Source: Aurantiochytrium sp. KH105 (taxonomy: Eukaryota; Sar; Bigyra; Thraustochytrida; Thraustochytriidae). From it: a stretch of DNA of 64,000 nt. The first letter of the stretch is position 1. Each line of letters opens with the position of its first letter. Both the position numbers and the translations under genes were made by a program. The notes below the pieces were generated by a model. The model was given only the letters and a program-made list of their open reading frames with translations, had not been told where the DNA came from and did no database searches. The DNA is taken from the NCBI GenBank assembly GCA_003116975.1, contig BGKB01000147.1:1-64000 (forward strand), in the 5' to 3' direction. Below, in pieces: positions 17,633 to 27,716 of this stretch.

Positions 17633-19780
17633 TTATGGTTTTGGACCAGAAGACGATGCCGACCTTTGACTTGCGGATGCCTTCTTCATGGTACCTGTCG
17701 AGGTTCCCCCGGCGCCATTGGCATCATCCCCACCAGGATTCGAATCAAGCGCAATTTTGATGGCTTCCCGTGTACCCTTACGGAAACGCACCAATTCTCG
17801 GATCTTGTCTGCATGTTTGACCCATTTCGAGATGTTTGGGCGTGGAATGTTAAGCTGACGAGCAAGGTGTGTCATGCTTTTGTTCTCGCCCAATTGATCG
17901 TACATGTCCAAGACCATGGCTTTAAACTCTGGGTCATAGGTCCTCGCGCGGCTTCCGAGCCTTGCGCCTCTGCGGCGAGGAGTCTTGCTTGTGTTTCCAT
18001 CCTCGTCTTCTTCCTCCTCATCCTCCGCAGCCACGCCAGCACCCTTTTTGGGCGCACCAGCCTTTGGAGCTTTCATACCACCTGCGGTTGGCGTTGTTGT
18101 GAAAACCATAGGCCCACCGAGTCCTGCAAGGGGTGAGCCGCTGCCCTGGCTGATATTGCGAGCCAAAGGCGATGAGGACGAGATGTGGTGCATCTGTTGT
18201 GGCTGCGAGGTCCCCAAGGCCGAATTTCGATTTTTGTCGATTCCTTGGCCAGCCCCTCCAGCTTTTGTGTTGGCCTCGAGAAGGATATTTGCATTGACAC
18301 TGCCGATACTGCCCGCTCCGTTCGTGAAGCTGGTCGTTGCGCGACTTCCTGCGCCCTTCTTCTTGTTGCCACTCTTTGAGGCGACACCAGTCGAGCCTGG
18401 ACTTGCAGACGTCGGGGGTCCGGCTCCTGGTGGAGAGAGCGTCCCAGCATCTCCTTCTGCCAATCTTGCAATTGGTGATACTGTACTCATTTGTTCTGCT
18501 GATCTCTCGACCTCCTCATCCTCGTCGCCATCGTAGGATATCCCGAGCAACGCAGGTTCTTTGCGAGCTCGAAAAACGTTTTCGAGGTCTCGTGCATGCG
18601 TGTGAAAGATGGCCGCGCAATACACACAGTCCGGTTGATGAGCCTTGGGAGAGAGGACTCTTACCAGGTTGTCAACGTCCACCCGCTGTTGTCTTTTGCC
18701 ATCATAAATGGATATGATTCGTCCATTGACCACAAAGCGGACACCCCCGATATCAAACCTGTTCGTTGGTGGTCGATAGTCCTCTACCAGGCCCTGCGGG
18801 CGCACATTTTCTCCTCTGATGGCATGCAAGAGAGCCACGGTCTCGGCATAGGCGAGGTGTCGTTCTTTGTCGTAAATAAGGCATCGCTCGATGCGGTTCG
18901 CAAGCAACTCAAGGCCCGGACAGTTGAAGGTCTCATTGCGTTTGCGCTTTTTACCCGATGCATTGGCCGGAAGACGCGGAGACTGGAATGCAGGCCATGT
19001 TACAGAAGGCTGAAGCCCTTGCGAACCAAAATCGCTGTCGCCGCGTGCTTTCGAAAGTTCACGCTCAGTACTAGCCAACGCCTTTGCTTTCTCGTCCCGA
19101 TCTTCACGCAGGCGGGCCAAGCGCGAGATTACATCGACAGTGTTGTCGACGAGACGGTTCATGACCATGCTGTGTTCCTGTTCTCCTTCAGCCCATTGCT
19201 TCGAGTCGTTGCGCGTGTCCGTGAGGCTGCGACGCGCCGCAACGAGTTCCTTGCGGACGTCTTCGATGGATTCGTCGAGAGATTTAATGTCTTTGATGAG
19301 CATGTGCCGCGTCCAGGCATTCGATTCCACGAGGCTGACGAGCGCCATGTCGGCCTCGGCTGTGGCGTTTTGCTTCGCCTCTGCGAGGAGCATGGCTGTC
19401 TCGACCAAAAGCTGGGCACCTCCATGATGACCATCTTCTCCTTGCTCTCCGGCTGCTGCCTTGGCGATTTTGCTACCCTTTGCGCCGCGCTGCGTCGCGG
19501 ACTTTTTTGCCGGCCGCGTGTCCTCTAGCCCGAGCCCTACGTCGACCTCAGGGCGTTCTGTCTCCCGGGCCACCTTTTGCTTGGGCTGTTTCTGCCTCTG
19601 CTTTTGCGTCTGCCTTTGCTTTTGCTTTTGCGGCGGTTGCTGCTGCTGCTGCTGCTGCTGTTGCTGCTGGAGATGATGCGCGTCTTCTTCCTCCGCCGCC
19701 GCCGCCGCCTCTCGCCGCTTCGCGTGCGCGGAGGCGCCGGGGTTCCGCAGCTGCATGAGCACCTCCTCGGGATTGGCCAT
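17633..19780 (-). CDS. Psq-type helix-turn-helix protein with poly-Gln tract
   Basis: Starting at the ATG at 19780 (MANPEEVL) the protein has 715 residues. The frame is open to 20047, but the extra residues translate GATC and CTTT simple repeats, so I place them in the leader. Features in order: a poly-Gln and Gln/Lys tract (about 28-65), a mixed-charge helical region with coiled-coil character (about 120-270), a compact central part (about 290-420; IGGVRFVV, then CVYCAAIFHTH that could bind zinc), a Gly/Ser/Pro-rich linker, and near the C-terminus (about 613-667) a helix-turn-helix resembling Psq/CENP-B/transposase N-terminal domains (DPEFKAMVLDMYD, MTHLARQLNI, PNISKWVKH). It probably binds DNA in the nucleus. 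Such domains are shared by transposases and host factors, so it could be a domesticated transposase fragment. Target unknown. Confidence 0.75.
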   Translation of the reverse strand: MANPEEVLMQLRNPGASAHAKRREAAAAAEEEDAHHLQQQQQQQQQQQPPQKQKQRQTQKQRQKQPKQKVARETERPEVDVGLGLEDTRPAKKSATQRGAKGSKIAKAAAGEQGEDGHHGGAQLLVETAMLLAEAKQNATAEADMALVSLVESNAWTRHMLIKDIKSLDESIEDVRKELVAARRSLTDTRNDSKQWAEGEQEHSMVMNRLVDNTVDVISRLARLREDRDEKAKALASTERELSKARGDSDFGSQGLQPSVTWPAFQSPRLPANASGKKRKRNETFNCPGLELLANRIERCLIYDKERHLAYAETVALLHAIRGENVRPQGLVEDYRPPTNRFDIGGVRFVVNGRIISIYDGKRQQRVDVDNLVRVLSPKAHQPDCVYCAAIFHTHARDLENVFRARKEPALLGISYDGDEDEEVERSAEQMSTVSPIARLAEGDAGTLSPPGAGPPTSASPGSTGVASKSGNKKKGAGSRATTSFTNGAGSIGSVNANILLEANTKAGGAGQGIDKNRNSALGTSQPQQMHHISSSSPLARNISQGSGSPLAGLGGPMVFTTTPTAGGMKAPKAGAPKKGAGVAAEDEEEEDEDGNTSKTPRRRGARLGSRARTYDPEFKAMVLDMYDQLGENKSMTHLARQLNIPRPNISKWVKHADKIRELVRFRKGTREAIKIALDSNPGGDDANGAGGTSTGTMKKASASQRSASSSGPKP

Positions 19781-20748
19781 GGCGACATCCTCGCCGCGCC
19801 GCGCGCCGGCCCCGGCTTTGCGCTGGCCCCGCATCGCGCCGCCCGCGCGTCGCCGCGCAAGGGCCTCCTCTCCGCGCGCGCGCCCCGCCCGCCGCTCCTG
19901 CGCGCGCACGCCCGCCGCGCCGAGGCCGCCGCGTCGAGGATGCTCGATCGATCGATCGATCGATCGATCGGGTTTGCTTTCTTGCTTTCTTGCTTTCTTG
20001 CTTTCTTGCTTTCCTGCGCTTCTAATAAGACGCAAGCAGGCAAGCACCGCTGTCAGTGAGCGCCGCCGCTATAGCCCACTTGCGCCGCCGCCTGCGAGTG
20101 GGCTATCCGGCCATAGCGCACTTGCCAGGATTTTCCATCGTCGTTCCCTACTCTCGGTGCTCTGCTCTGCTCGTCGACTCGACTCGGCTCGGCTCGACTC
20201 GACGGCGAGGCGAAGCACCGCCTCTGGAGGGGGACCGGCGGCAGGGCGCGTCCACGAAGAGGTCTTGGAGGCCTGGAGGTTTGTCTGCGTCGAAGCAGAA
20301 GGGAAGAAAGCTGTGTGAAGAAGATAGGAGTTGAGGCGGCAAGCAACACGAAACGCAGGCACGATGATGCTCGAGCGCCAAGACGCAAGAGAGACAGCGT
20401 ACAAGCAAAATGCATTGTCTTCCTTTTTGGTATTATCGAAAAGCAGAAAGCAGGCCTAGTTGTTCATGGACAAAGAAGGTTCGACCTCGTTTCGAGACAA
20501 CCACACCTCTTGTGGCAGATTTCGTTCATACTCTTGTGGACAGATTTGGGTTTGTGATTAAAAGCTGCGCAGGAGATTCAGCAGCCACTACTCGTGCGGA
20601 AGAGTCTTCAAGTTGTGCTCATCTCTTGTTTCTGACAGGTTGCAAGCGTTCTAGACCAGACAAGTTGAAGGTCCTTCTTCCGATTTCGTTCCTGGCGTCC
20701 GTCTTCTGCCCTTTTTATATCCTTCCCTTGAGTCTTGACTTCCAAGTG
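19781..20748. other. 5' region of the HTH gene with simple repeats and a hairpin
   Basis: Contains (GATC)n near 19945-19970, (GCTTTCTT)n near 19973-20013, and a perfect 10-bp inverted repeat, atagcccact (20071-20080) with agtgggctat (20097-20106), separated by 16 bases. Two CACTTGC motifs (20077 and 20119) lie here. No gene recognised. Confidence 0.6.
20071..20106. promoter_or_regulatory. perfect 10-bp inverted repeat containing a CACTTGCG motif
   Basis: The arms 20071-20080 and 20097-20106 are exact reverse complements. The motif CACTTGCG (20077-20084) overlaps the left arm. The site lies about 300 bases upstream of the HTH-gene ATG. A regulatory role is inferred only from position and from recurrence of the motif upstream of other genes. 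Confidence 0.35.
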
Positions 20749-21060
20749 CTAACTGCTCATCGCTTCGGGAAAAGACCATGATACGTGCACATTGCAGCTT
20801 TGGCGTTGAAAATCTTGCTGGATTAACTCGGGGCACCGAACGCAGGTCTGTGCAGCAGCCCAAATGTGTAAAGGTATAAGGACGCCACAAAGTGCGTTTG
20901 TGAGAATGAACATTTGAATTGCTCCATCAGCAACGTTGCACGGGTTCACACACAGCAGCATCTGGTGAATCGCGAATTCAACGAGACCCGCGCCACATAT
21001 GAAGTTTAGGTACATGAAGAAAATGTGCATCGTCGGCAATTTTGACTCTTTCAAAGCAAG
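20749..21060 (-). pseudogene. possible exon or remnant of a membrane-protein gene
   Basis: A minus-strand frame ending at 20749 encodes about 100 residues with two or three hydrophobic segments (HIFFMYLNFICGAG, MFILTNALCGVLIPL) and evenly spaced Cys residues. It begins with TTG; upstream codons are open for about 25 residues to a stop but contain no suitable ATG. It reads more like a membrane protein than the flanking noise does. It may be one exon of a split gene or a decayed gene. No family recognised. Confidence 0.25.
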
Positions 21061-21759
21061 TCCCCGATTATACTGCTTATGAATGCGGCGTTCTTTGGGA
21101 TTTTTTAAATTCTAAAACTCACAAATCTCGTGCGATCGCGTTTTTATAAATTGAGCCTCGCCTTTTTGCTTCGTGTCAAGGCCACGACTTTTGCGAAAAA
21201 ACTAAAGTCGAGCGACGAAGCCGATTCTCGCAATCAATTCGACGCTCGTTACGATCCGTAGCAAATTGTAAATGCCAAACTTCAGACTTGCAAGCCGCGC
21301 TGCGACTCGAAATGCCCAGGCATATCTTTCCATCAATCTGCAAGTCTCGTTCCCCCTAAGGCGGCACACCTGACGCCCGCCGGCCCGGCCACCCCCGCGC
21401 AGCCAGCGCGCCCCCCTCCCCCTCCCCCCCAAGCGCGTCAGCATCTCGAAGCCGCTGGCCGTGCCGCGAGCGCTCTCAGGCCGGCGCCCCGCGCGCGTCG
21501 ATCGTGACTTGGGACCCTGTGCAGAACCCCTTTCGGCGGCCCTGCGCAACCCCTTTTGGCGCGCATACACAAGCGTCTTGCGGCGCGGAGGCTCTGCGCG
21601 CAGACCGCGAGCGAGCGCGACCAGGCCGCAGAGGCCGCGCGCACGGGCGGGCGGAGCGCGCGGGCGCGAGGGAGAAGCGCGGCGCCGGGCAGACGCCGCG
21701 CGCAGCTCAGCTCAGCGCGGCGCGGCTCGGCCGGCGAGCTCGCGCACGTCGCGGCCGGG
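21061..21759. other. 5' region of the TMEM163-like gene
   Basis: The left half is A/T-rich. The right half (from about 21350) is extremely GC-rich with C-runs. A motif tgcgcaacccctttt (21543-21557) recurs near 61.6 kb. No gene seen. Confidence 0.5.
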
Positions 21760-22830
21760 ATGGAGCTCGCGGACGGCGTCGAGAACCTGAACGCGCACGA
21801 GCGGCAGTCGCACGCCTTCGCCAAGGATATTGGCGAGATCGAGCGCAGCAGCCACGCGAGCGAAGGCAGCGTGCACGGCGGGGCTTCGTCCGTGTCGTCG
21901 GCGTCCACGGGAACCCGCAACGGCGGGCGCGCGACTGCAGGCGGACCCCGCGCACATGGCAAGCACAATGCCTTCTTCGCGGGCGAGGGGGATGCACAGG
22001 AGCAAGGAGGGGTTCTTGGCGGCCGCCATCCGGTCTTGGTCCGGCTAGCGTGGCTCGTTAATCCTGGTCGGTGGATAGAACCGACTCCGGTCGAGGCGCG
22101 GGTGCTCTCGTATCTGTCCATCGCCGTCTCGCTGCTGGCGTTTTCGATTGGTGCCGGTCTTGCGAGCTCGTCCGAGAGTTCTGCCATGCTCGCGTTCGCG
22201 CTTGAGGCCCTCGTCGACGTGATCAGTTCAATTGTTGTTTTGTGGCGCTTTCATGGAAGCACGACCCAGGATGAAAAAATGCAGAACCGCGAGCTGCGCG
22301 CCGCTGTTGGCATTGGTTTGAGTTTCATTCTCTCCGGCTTTGTCGTTCTCGTTGACTCGATCGTGCATCTGTCAAGCCGGGAGGCCATTGTCGACGTCGC
22401 CGCTCTCCTCGGTCTTTCCATTCCTTCTTGGATTTTACTTCTTTCCATTGGCATGCTCAAGCTCTTCGTTGCAAACAAACTGAAAAGCGATGCGCTCTTT
22501 GAGGATGGCATTTGCTCGATCGGTTCTTCTACCATTAGCATGAGCATTTGGATCTCCATTGCGATTCATCGATCGCATCCGCACATCTGGTACCTCGACG
22601 GTGTGGTGGCTTTAGTCATTGGCATCGGCTTCATCGTGTACGGAGTCTTCATCGTCAAGCCGCACCCGTTTTGGACGCGTGCATTTTGGCTGGGAGAAAA
22701 GTATGCGGACGCAACGGCAGAACTACCAAGGAGAACGCAAGACTCTTCAGCTCAAAACGGTTCTGGTCCGTCCACGACCCCGCCGCCCTCGTTTGGAGAC
22801 ACTTATACGACGCAGGCAGCCAACGTGTAG
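21760..22830 (+). CDS. TMEM163-like cation (zinc) transporter of the CDF fold
   Basis: From the ATG at 21760 the protein has 356 residues; upstream in-frame codons are Arg/Ala-rich and look like leader. Residues 1-108 are hydrophilic. About six membrane segments follow (roughly 115-135, 143-163, 180-203, 215-236, 254-270, 281-299). Segment 2 reads FALEALVDVISS and ends VVLWRF, very like the TMEM163 signature in which two acidic residues four apart bind metal (here E149 and D153). Segment 5-6 has WYLDGVVALVIG followed by VYGV, again as in TMEM163 and other cation diffusion facilitators. TMEM163 proteins move zinc out of the cytosol across vesicle or plasma membranes. The first acidic residue is Glu rather than Asp. 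The C-terminal tail is short, Ser/Pro-rich and lacks the CDF cytosolic domain. Metal choice is inferred from the family. Confidence 0.82.
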   Translation: MELADGVENLNAHERQSHAFAKDIGEIERSSHASEGSVHGGASSVSSASTGTRNGGRATAGGPRAHGKHNAFFAGEGDAQEQGGVLGGRHPVLVRLAWLVNPGRWIEPTPVEARVLSYLSIAVSLLAFSIGAGLASSSESSAMLAFALEALVDVISSIVVLWRFHGSTTQDEKMQNRELRAAVGIGLSFILSGFVVLVDSIVHLSSREAIVDVAALLGLSIPSWILLLSIGMLKLFVANKLKSDALFEDGICSIGSSTISMSIWISIAIHRSHPHIWYLDGVVALVIGIGFIVYGVFIVKPHPFWTRAFWLGEKYADATAELPRRTQDSSAQNGSGPSTTPPPSFGDTYTTQAANV

Positions 22831-23239
22831 TGAATATAAATGCCAGTGCCACATAGTTGGTCATCCACCATTTCTCATTATGTTTTGACTTGCATGTTCC
22901 TTTGTCATCATAGCTTGCTACTCCATGAGCAACATGACGCTGATTGGTAAAGATAAAAGGATACCACTGACAGACGAGATCGTTCATTCGTTGTTGCAAA
23001 TACTTCATTATGTTTGGCTGATCGGGGACAGTTTCCCCATTTATTCGGCACACAGTCGTGATTATTTATTCGAGTTTTGGTGGTCGAGGAGAGTGTCTCC
23101 AATAATTTGGCACAATCGATTATTTATTTGAGATTTACTATACCCGGTTACGTATTGACAGTCCAATGCGAAAGGCCTTTTTATGCTTAGCAAGAGTGGC
23201 ACTCCGCAATGGTAGGTATCGACAACAAAGAAAAAGAGA
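22831..23239. other. convergent 3' spacer
   Basis: A/T-rich spacer between two tail-to-tail genes; no gene seen. Confidence 0.6.
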
Positions 23240-26200
23240 TTAGCCTGCAGCCGATGAGGCCTTTTTGCGTCGAGCAAGAGCAGCCTGGAGCTCAGAAACC
23301 GCGCCAGTCGCCTGCACGGCGGGTTTGGCAGACTTTTTGTTTGCAAGGAGATCATCAATACGCTGCGTCTTGTCCGCACGCTGCTTGGCCTTGAGTTGGC
23401 AGAGCTCAGCAAACGAGGGTGCGGCGGCTTTGCTTGGACCTGCTCGCGAGCCAGCGGGTTTTGCTGCAGAGGCTGCCGGGGACTTTTTCAGCTTGGCGCC
23501 ACCCTGAATTGCGGCGAGCAATCCGCCAGGCACGGGCGAGCCTCCGGGACGTACAGGTTCATCCGCAGTGACGGCGTTGAGCGACTTTCCGGCCTGAATC
23601 TGACCGAGAAGCGCGTTCATGGGCGGCCGCGCGGGTGTTGGACCTGCGTGCGTAGGAGCGATTGGGGCAATGGCCTCAAGCGCGGGTGCAGCCTGAACCT
23701 TTTCGAGTTTCTCAATGTGCGCACGCTGCGATGCGATCTCGCGATCACGCTTCGCAAGCTGTACTCGCAAATCCTCCACAGTGCTTTGCATCTTGGCCAC
23801 TTTCTCGCTGTTATCATTTGCGTTGGCACAAAGGGGGGAGGATGAGGAGGCGTTTGCAGCGGAAGGTGGCTTGACTTCGGGCTTGGCCTCTGCGGCAGTC
23901 GAGGCGGTCGCGAGCTTGGCGTGCAGCTGATCTCGTTCTTGGTTCGCCTCGTCGAGCTCTAGCTGCAGCTCATTGCACTGGAGCTCGGCGTGCTGAAGAC
24001 GATGCCGCAAGTGCTCCATTGAGTTTGCGTTCATTTCCTTTGCTTTGCTGAACGCTACGTCAAAGGTCTCAACCCGCTTCTCCAGACTGGCAATCACTCG
24101 CTCCTGCTCTTGATGCTTGCGTTTCGCGGCATCGAGCTGGTCGTTGAGCTCTGGTCCGGCAGCGGCATCGGAAGCAATGCTCGCTTGCGCGGCGCGAAGC
24201 TTGGCTTCAAGCTCTTGGGCTCGCTCACGCTCCACGGAGAGCGCCTTATCGACGCTCTTGGCGTCGGCGTTCTCGCGAAGCTGGCGAATCTCGGTGAATG
24301 CGTCGGTGAGCTCATTTTCTCTTTCCGTCAATGAAGAGACCGTCTCAACCATCTTTTTGGTCATCTCTCCCAGCTTGACATATGCCGCCTCGCGCTCGGC
24401 AACTGCAGCATCGCGTTCCTTGCGCAGATCCGTAAGTTGCTCTGCGCAAGACCCGCCCTTGAAGATGAGATCTTCAATTTGGGCGTGCAAGGCCTGCTGC
24501 TCAGTCTCGGCTGCTTGAAGCGTCTCGCGAATGCTTGAAAGCGTCTGGCGCTGCGCGTCGGCATCGGCCTTGGCTTCCTTGGCGGCCTTTTCGTGACGCT
24601 GAACAGCGCCCCGCATTTGCTCCGTCTCGGCTTCGAGTTCGCGCGCACGATTCTCCGCAGCGGCGAGCTTGGTTCCCATCACGGCAAGCTCTGCAGACGC
24701 GTCATTTCCATTGCTTTGCATTTCCTCGGCGCTGCGCTTGGTTGCCAGCTCGAGGTCGCGAATCTGGGCGTGTAGCGACTCTGTCTCTTCCCGAAGGCGG
24801 CGCTCGAAACCGGATTCCACGCCTGCGGCATCCGCCTCGGCCTTGATGATCTTCAGCTTGAGCTCGGCGAGCTCCTCGGTGTTGGCGCTCACAACGCTAT
24901 CAAGATCCTTTTTCGTGCGTTCGAGCTCGGCCGTTGCGTCGAGCAGAGCCGACTCAAGCTTGTTGGCTTGTTGCGCCTTTTCACGCGATTCCTCGACCTC
25001 TTGCACGAGCGCCTGCATGTCGCTCTGCATCTTGGACCGCAGACTCGCAAGATCCTCGGCAGCCTTTGACTCGATCATCTTGAGAGTGTCCTTGAGGCGC
25101 GTGTTTTCGCGCTGCAGCTCCGTCTCGGCGGCCTTGGGCGCCTCGCTCGAGTTACGACGAAGAAAGAAACGCGACTTACTCGGTGACGCACTCGTCGTGT
25201 TGCTTGTGGTGGCCGTTCGGACGGGCGTGGGCCGCGAGGTCTCGGTCTTGGACTTGGACTCGAATTTGCTCGCCAGATCGCGGGTGCTGCTCCCCGTCGT
25301 TGCTGGGGATACCGCAGTGGTTTTCAAAACGGTGGGGGCTGCGGAGGCCTTGATTTCCTCGGCGCGCGAGATGCTCTCCTTGGTCGCGGAGCGGGGACGA
25401 ATGACACCTTCGACGGTGATTTCAAGACGAGACCCATCTGGGTTGGTTTGAAGTTTCTCGCCGCTTGGCTTAACTTCGATGAGCGTTCCGTCCGGGAACA
25501 CTTGCGTGCGGGAACCGTCGGCAAAAACCGTAATGACGACACCTGTGGGGAGATCGGAGCAAGCATTGTGCAATGCGCTGTTAGTCTTTCTGCCACGGAC
25601 AAGCAAAGACGACATTTCACAAGTAAAATGAAAAGATAAGGGGGGCGCTAAGGGAAAATATGAGAAGGAAAAGCAGTAGAACTTACCATTGGGATTGCGT
25701 TGCCAACGGCTACCGTCCGTTCGAGTCTCCACAACCGTACCATCGGGCGATGTCTGGCGCGTGAAGCCATCAGGTTGAATTTCCAGCACACTGCCGTCTT
25801 GGTTCGTCTGGACCTTGGATCCATTGGGACGAACTTCAATCTTAATGCCAGAAGGCGATGTTTGCACTTTGGTGCCCTGTGTTTTGGTTGTCGTCATGTC
25901 ATATTGTCAGTGAAAAACGCACGCAGGCGCAATCGGGGGGGGGTGGGGCCTCTCTTTGCCTCGCCGGGTTTTCCGAGAAAGAACTTACATCCTTGTAGAT
26001 CTCAATGACCGTGCCATCAGGCGAGCGCTGGATCTTTCTGCCATCTGCAAAGACCTCCAAGGTGGCCCCGTTGCTCATGGTAATGACTTCAGAATCATGG
26101 TGCTTCCTGCGTGCCCTGTTGGCCTCTCCGGTGTCAACATTGGTGCTGGGCCCCTCACTTAGAACAGGATCTGATCCAGTGCCCGTCTTGCTGTCGCCGG

Positions 26201-26351
26201 CGACAGCGACGCCGCCTGCTGATGCTGCTCCTGTTGCTTCATGCGTCGGAATCTCGCCGTCGGCATCTTCGAGCTTGCCTCGCGACGAGATGCGCTTGAG
26301 CGGCGGCGATTTGTTCGTCCACTCGCGAAGCGCCTTGGCCCCACGCCGCAT
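23240..26351 (-). CDS. TCP10/CPAP-type beta-repeat, coiled-coil and WH2 protein (three exons)
   Basis: Three exons join in frame: 26351-25989, 25876-25687 and 25542-23240, giving 951 residues. Both introns have GTAAGT donors and CAG acceptors. Splicing links like repeats to each other (EIYKD to GTKVQ, NPNG to VVITV), which supports the model. Residues about 88-231 form repeats of the kind found in the TCP10/CPAP (SAS-4) C-terminal domain, with short strands such as VFADGRK, SPDGTVIE and NPDGSRLE. A Ser/Thr-rich linker follows, then a long coiled coil (about 300-790). Near the C-terminus are two WH2-like actin-binding motifs, ALLGQIQAGKSL (about 828-839) and GLLAAIQGGAKLKK (about 858-871), and a basic helix LQAALARRKK (about 936-945). 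Together this suggests a cytoskeletal scaffold linking a centriole-type beta domain to actin. In CPAP the beta domain is C-terminal; here it is N-terminal. Without splicing a shorter ATG start at 25897 is possible. Confidence 0.82.
25543..25686 (-). other. intron 2 of the TCP10-WH2 gene (144 nt)
   Basis: Donor GTAAGT at 25686 and acceptor CAG at 25545-25543. Its length is a multiple of three and it has no stop, so it can be mistaken for coding sequence. Its translation is rich in Phe, Ser and Pro and breaks a beta repeat that splicing restores. Confidence 0.85.
25877..25988 (-). other. intron 1 of the TCP10-WH2 gene (112 nt)
   Basis: Donor GTAAGT follows the codon for Asp at 25989; acceptor CAG ends at 25877. 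The join is in phase 0 and links two copies of the same beta repeat. Confidence 0.85.
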
Positions 26352-26975
26352 GGCTTCCTCCTCTCGCTCCCGCTCGTGCCCTCACGCTCTTGCTCGCGGA
26401 CTTCGCCAAGAACCAGGATTAAGGACCCCACCCAGGCCGCGCGCGCGTTGCAGGTCTTTCTTTCCTGCTTGCTCGCGTCAGCCAGAACGCAGGCAGACAG
26501 GCAGACAGGCAGACAGGCAGGTCTTTCGAAGACAAGACACTCTGCGACCTCGAACCCCGAGCCCAAACCGCGGCGCGGAAGGGCCTCTGCGCGCTACTGC
26601 GGCGCGCTACGGCGCTCACGCGCAAGGCACACCCGCGAGCGGGCAGTCGCGCGCGAGAAGCCGGGCCGCCGCGGAGCGCGTCGGGCCCTCGGGCGGGCGG
26701 GACGATCGCCGATCGCGAGGAGAGACGAGGAGATGCTGCGCCAATTGGTCCGCCTGGGTAGGCTGGGCGCGCGCGTCTGGACCTCGCGGCGCGCGGCTGG
26801 TGCCTGCAGCTGGCAGTGGCTGGCTGCTCCGACGGCGGGCGGAGAGGGAGGTCAGCGGCGCGTTCGAGGACTGCTGCTGCCCGAGCGCGCGCTCTGCGGT
26901 CGCTCGCTCGCGAGGAGGGTTCTTTCGCGGCTTCGGCACGTCCTCTGGCGCCGGCTACTGTCTTCGGCGATCGAA
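26352..26975. other. GC-rich spacer upstream of the TCP10-WH2 gene
   Basis: Holds an (AGGC)n-like patch (about 26490-26520) and GC-rich sequence. Plus-strand frames crossing it are Arg/Ala-rich and unlike real proteins; I reject them. Confidence 0.5.
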
Positions 26976-27716
26976 CTATCGCGCCTGTGTCAGACTCCTG
27001 CGACCCGGACCCGGAGGCGCGCGAGGAGCCGCGGCTGCCGCGGCCACGGCGCAGATGCGCTCTGCGGCGTGCGCGCGCGACCTCGCAGAGGCGGCGGGGG
27101 CCTGCGAGGGCTCTTGAGCCGGGACCTTGCGCGGCGCGTCCGGCGGTCCTCCTGCTCGTGAAGAGCGGCCATGGTCCCGCTCGCGCTCGTCGTCGTCGTC
27201 GTCGATCGAGCTTAGGTTCGTCGCCGAGCCCGGGTCCGCCGGGCGCAGCTCTTCCGTGCCGAGGGCCAGCTCGCGTCGGAGAGAGTGGTTCTCGAGCCGT
27301 AGCGCCTCGAGTTCCTCGCGGAGGTCGAGCACGGCTCTCGCAGAAGCGTTGCTCTGGTCGTTGGCGAGCTGTAGCGCCTGGAGGGCCGCCACGCGCTCGG
27401 CCTTGGCCCTTTCCGCCGCACGTGCTCCGCTCAAAGCTCGCTCTTGCAGCACCATTCGCTCGCTCTCCAGTGTGTGGATCTTTTGCCGCGCGTGCGCGAG
27501 CTCGGCCTCGAGATCGGCCACGCGGGGCGCAGCATCCACGACTTGCGTCTGGTCTTGGGCCTGCAAGGCCTCTTGCAGCATCGCTTTCACGTTGCGCAGC
27601 TCGAGCTGCAGCATAGCTTGCGTGGTCGCCTGCCGCTGCAGAATTTCGGCCTGGCCTTGGACCACTCTGCGCAAGCTCTCGGTCATCTTTTGCTTGGTCG
27701 CCTTGCCGCTCGGCAT
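26976..27716 (-). CDS. small coiled-coil protein (unrecognised)
   Basis: A 246-residue protein from the ATG at 27716. Residues about 10-150 are nearly all helical with heptad-like spacing (for example LRRVVQGQAEILQRQ and LDLREELEALRLEN), predicting a long coiled coil. Residues about 160-175 hold an acidic Asp/Glu/Arg patch (DDDDDERERD). The last 70 residues are Ala/Pro/Arg-rich and low in complexity. No catalytic motif is visible. It has the same strand as the TCP10-WH2 gene and lies 625 bases upstream of it. The codon pattern in the coiled-coil part is regular, which supports a real gene, but the GC-rich tail means the true stop or an intron could be misread. Confidence 0.55.
   Translation of the reverse strand: MPSGKATKQKMTESLRRVVQGQAEILQRQATTQAMLQLELRNVKAMLQEALQAQDQTQVVDAAPRVADLEAELAHARQKIHTLESERMVLQERALSGARAAERAKAERVAALQALQLANDQSNASARAVLDLREELEALRLENHSLRRELALGTEELRPADPGSATNLSSIDDDDDERERDHGRSSRAGGPPDAPRKVPAQEPSQAPAASARSRAHAAERICAVAAAAAAPRAPPGPGRRSLTQAR

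Noticed and set aside
26241-27616. Plus-strand frames of 266 and 306 codons opposite the coiled-coil gene
   Set aside because: Arg/Ala/Pro-rich shadows; the minus strand has the regular coiled-coil pattern.
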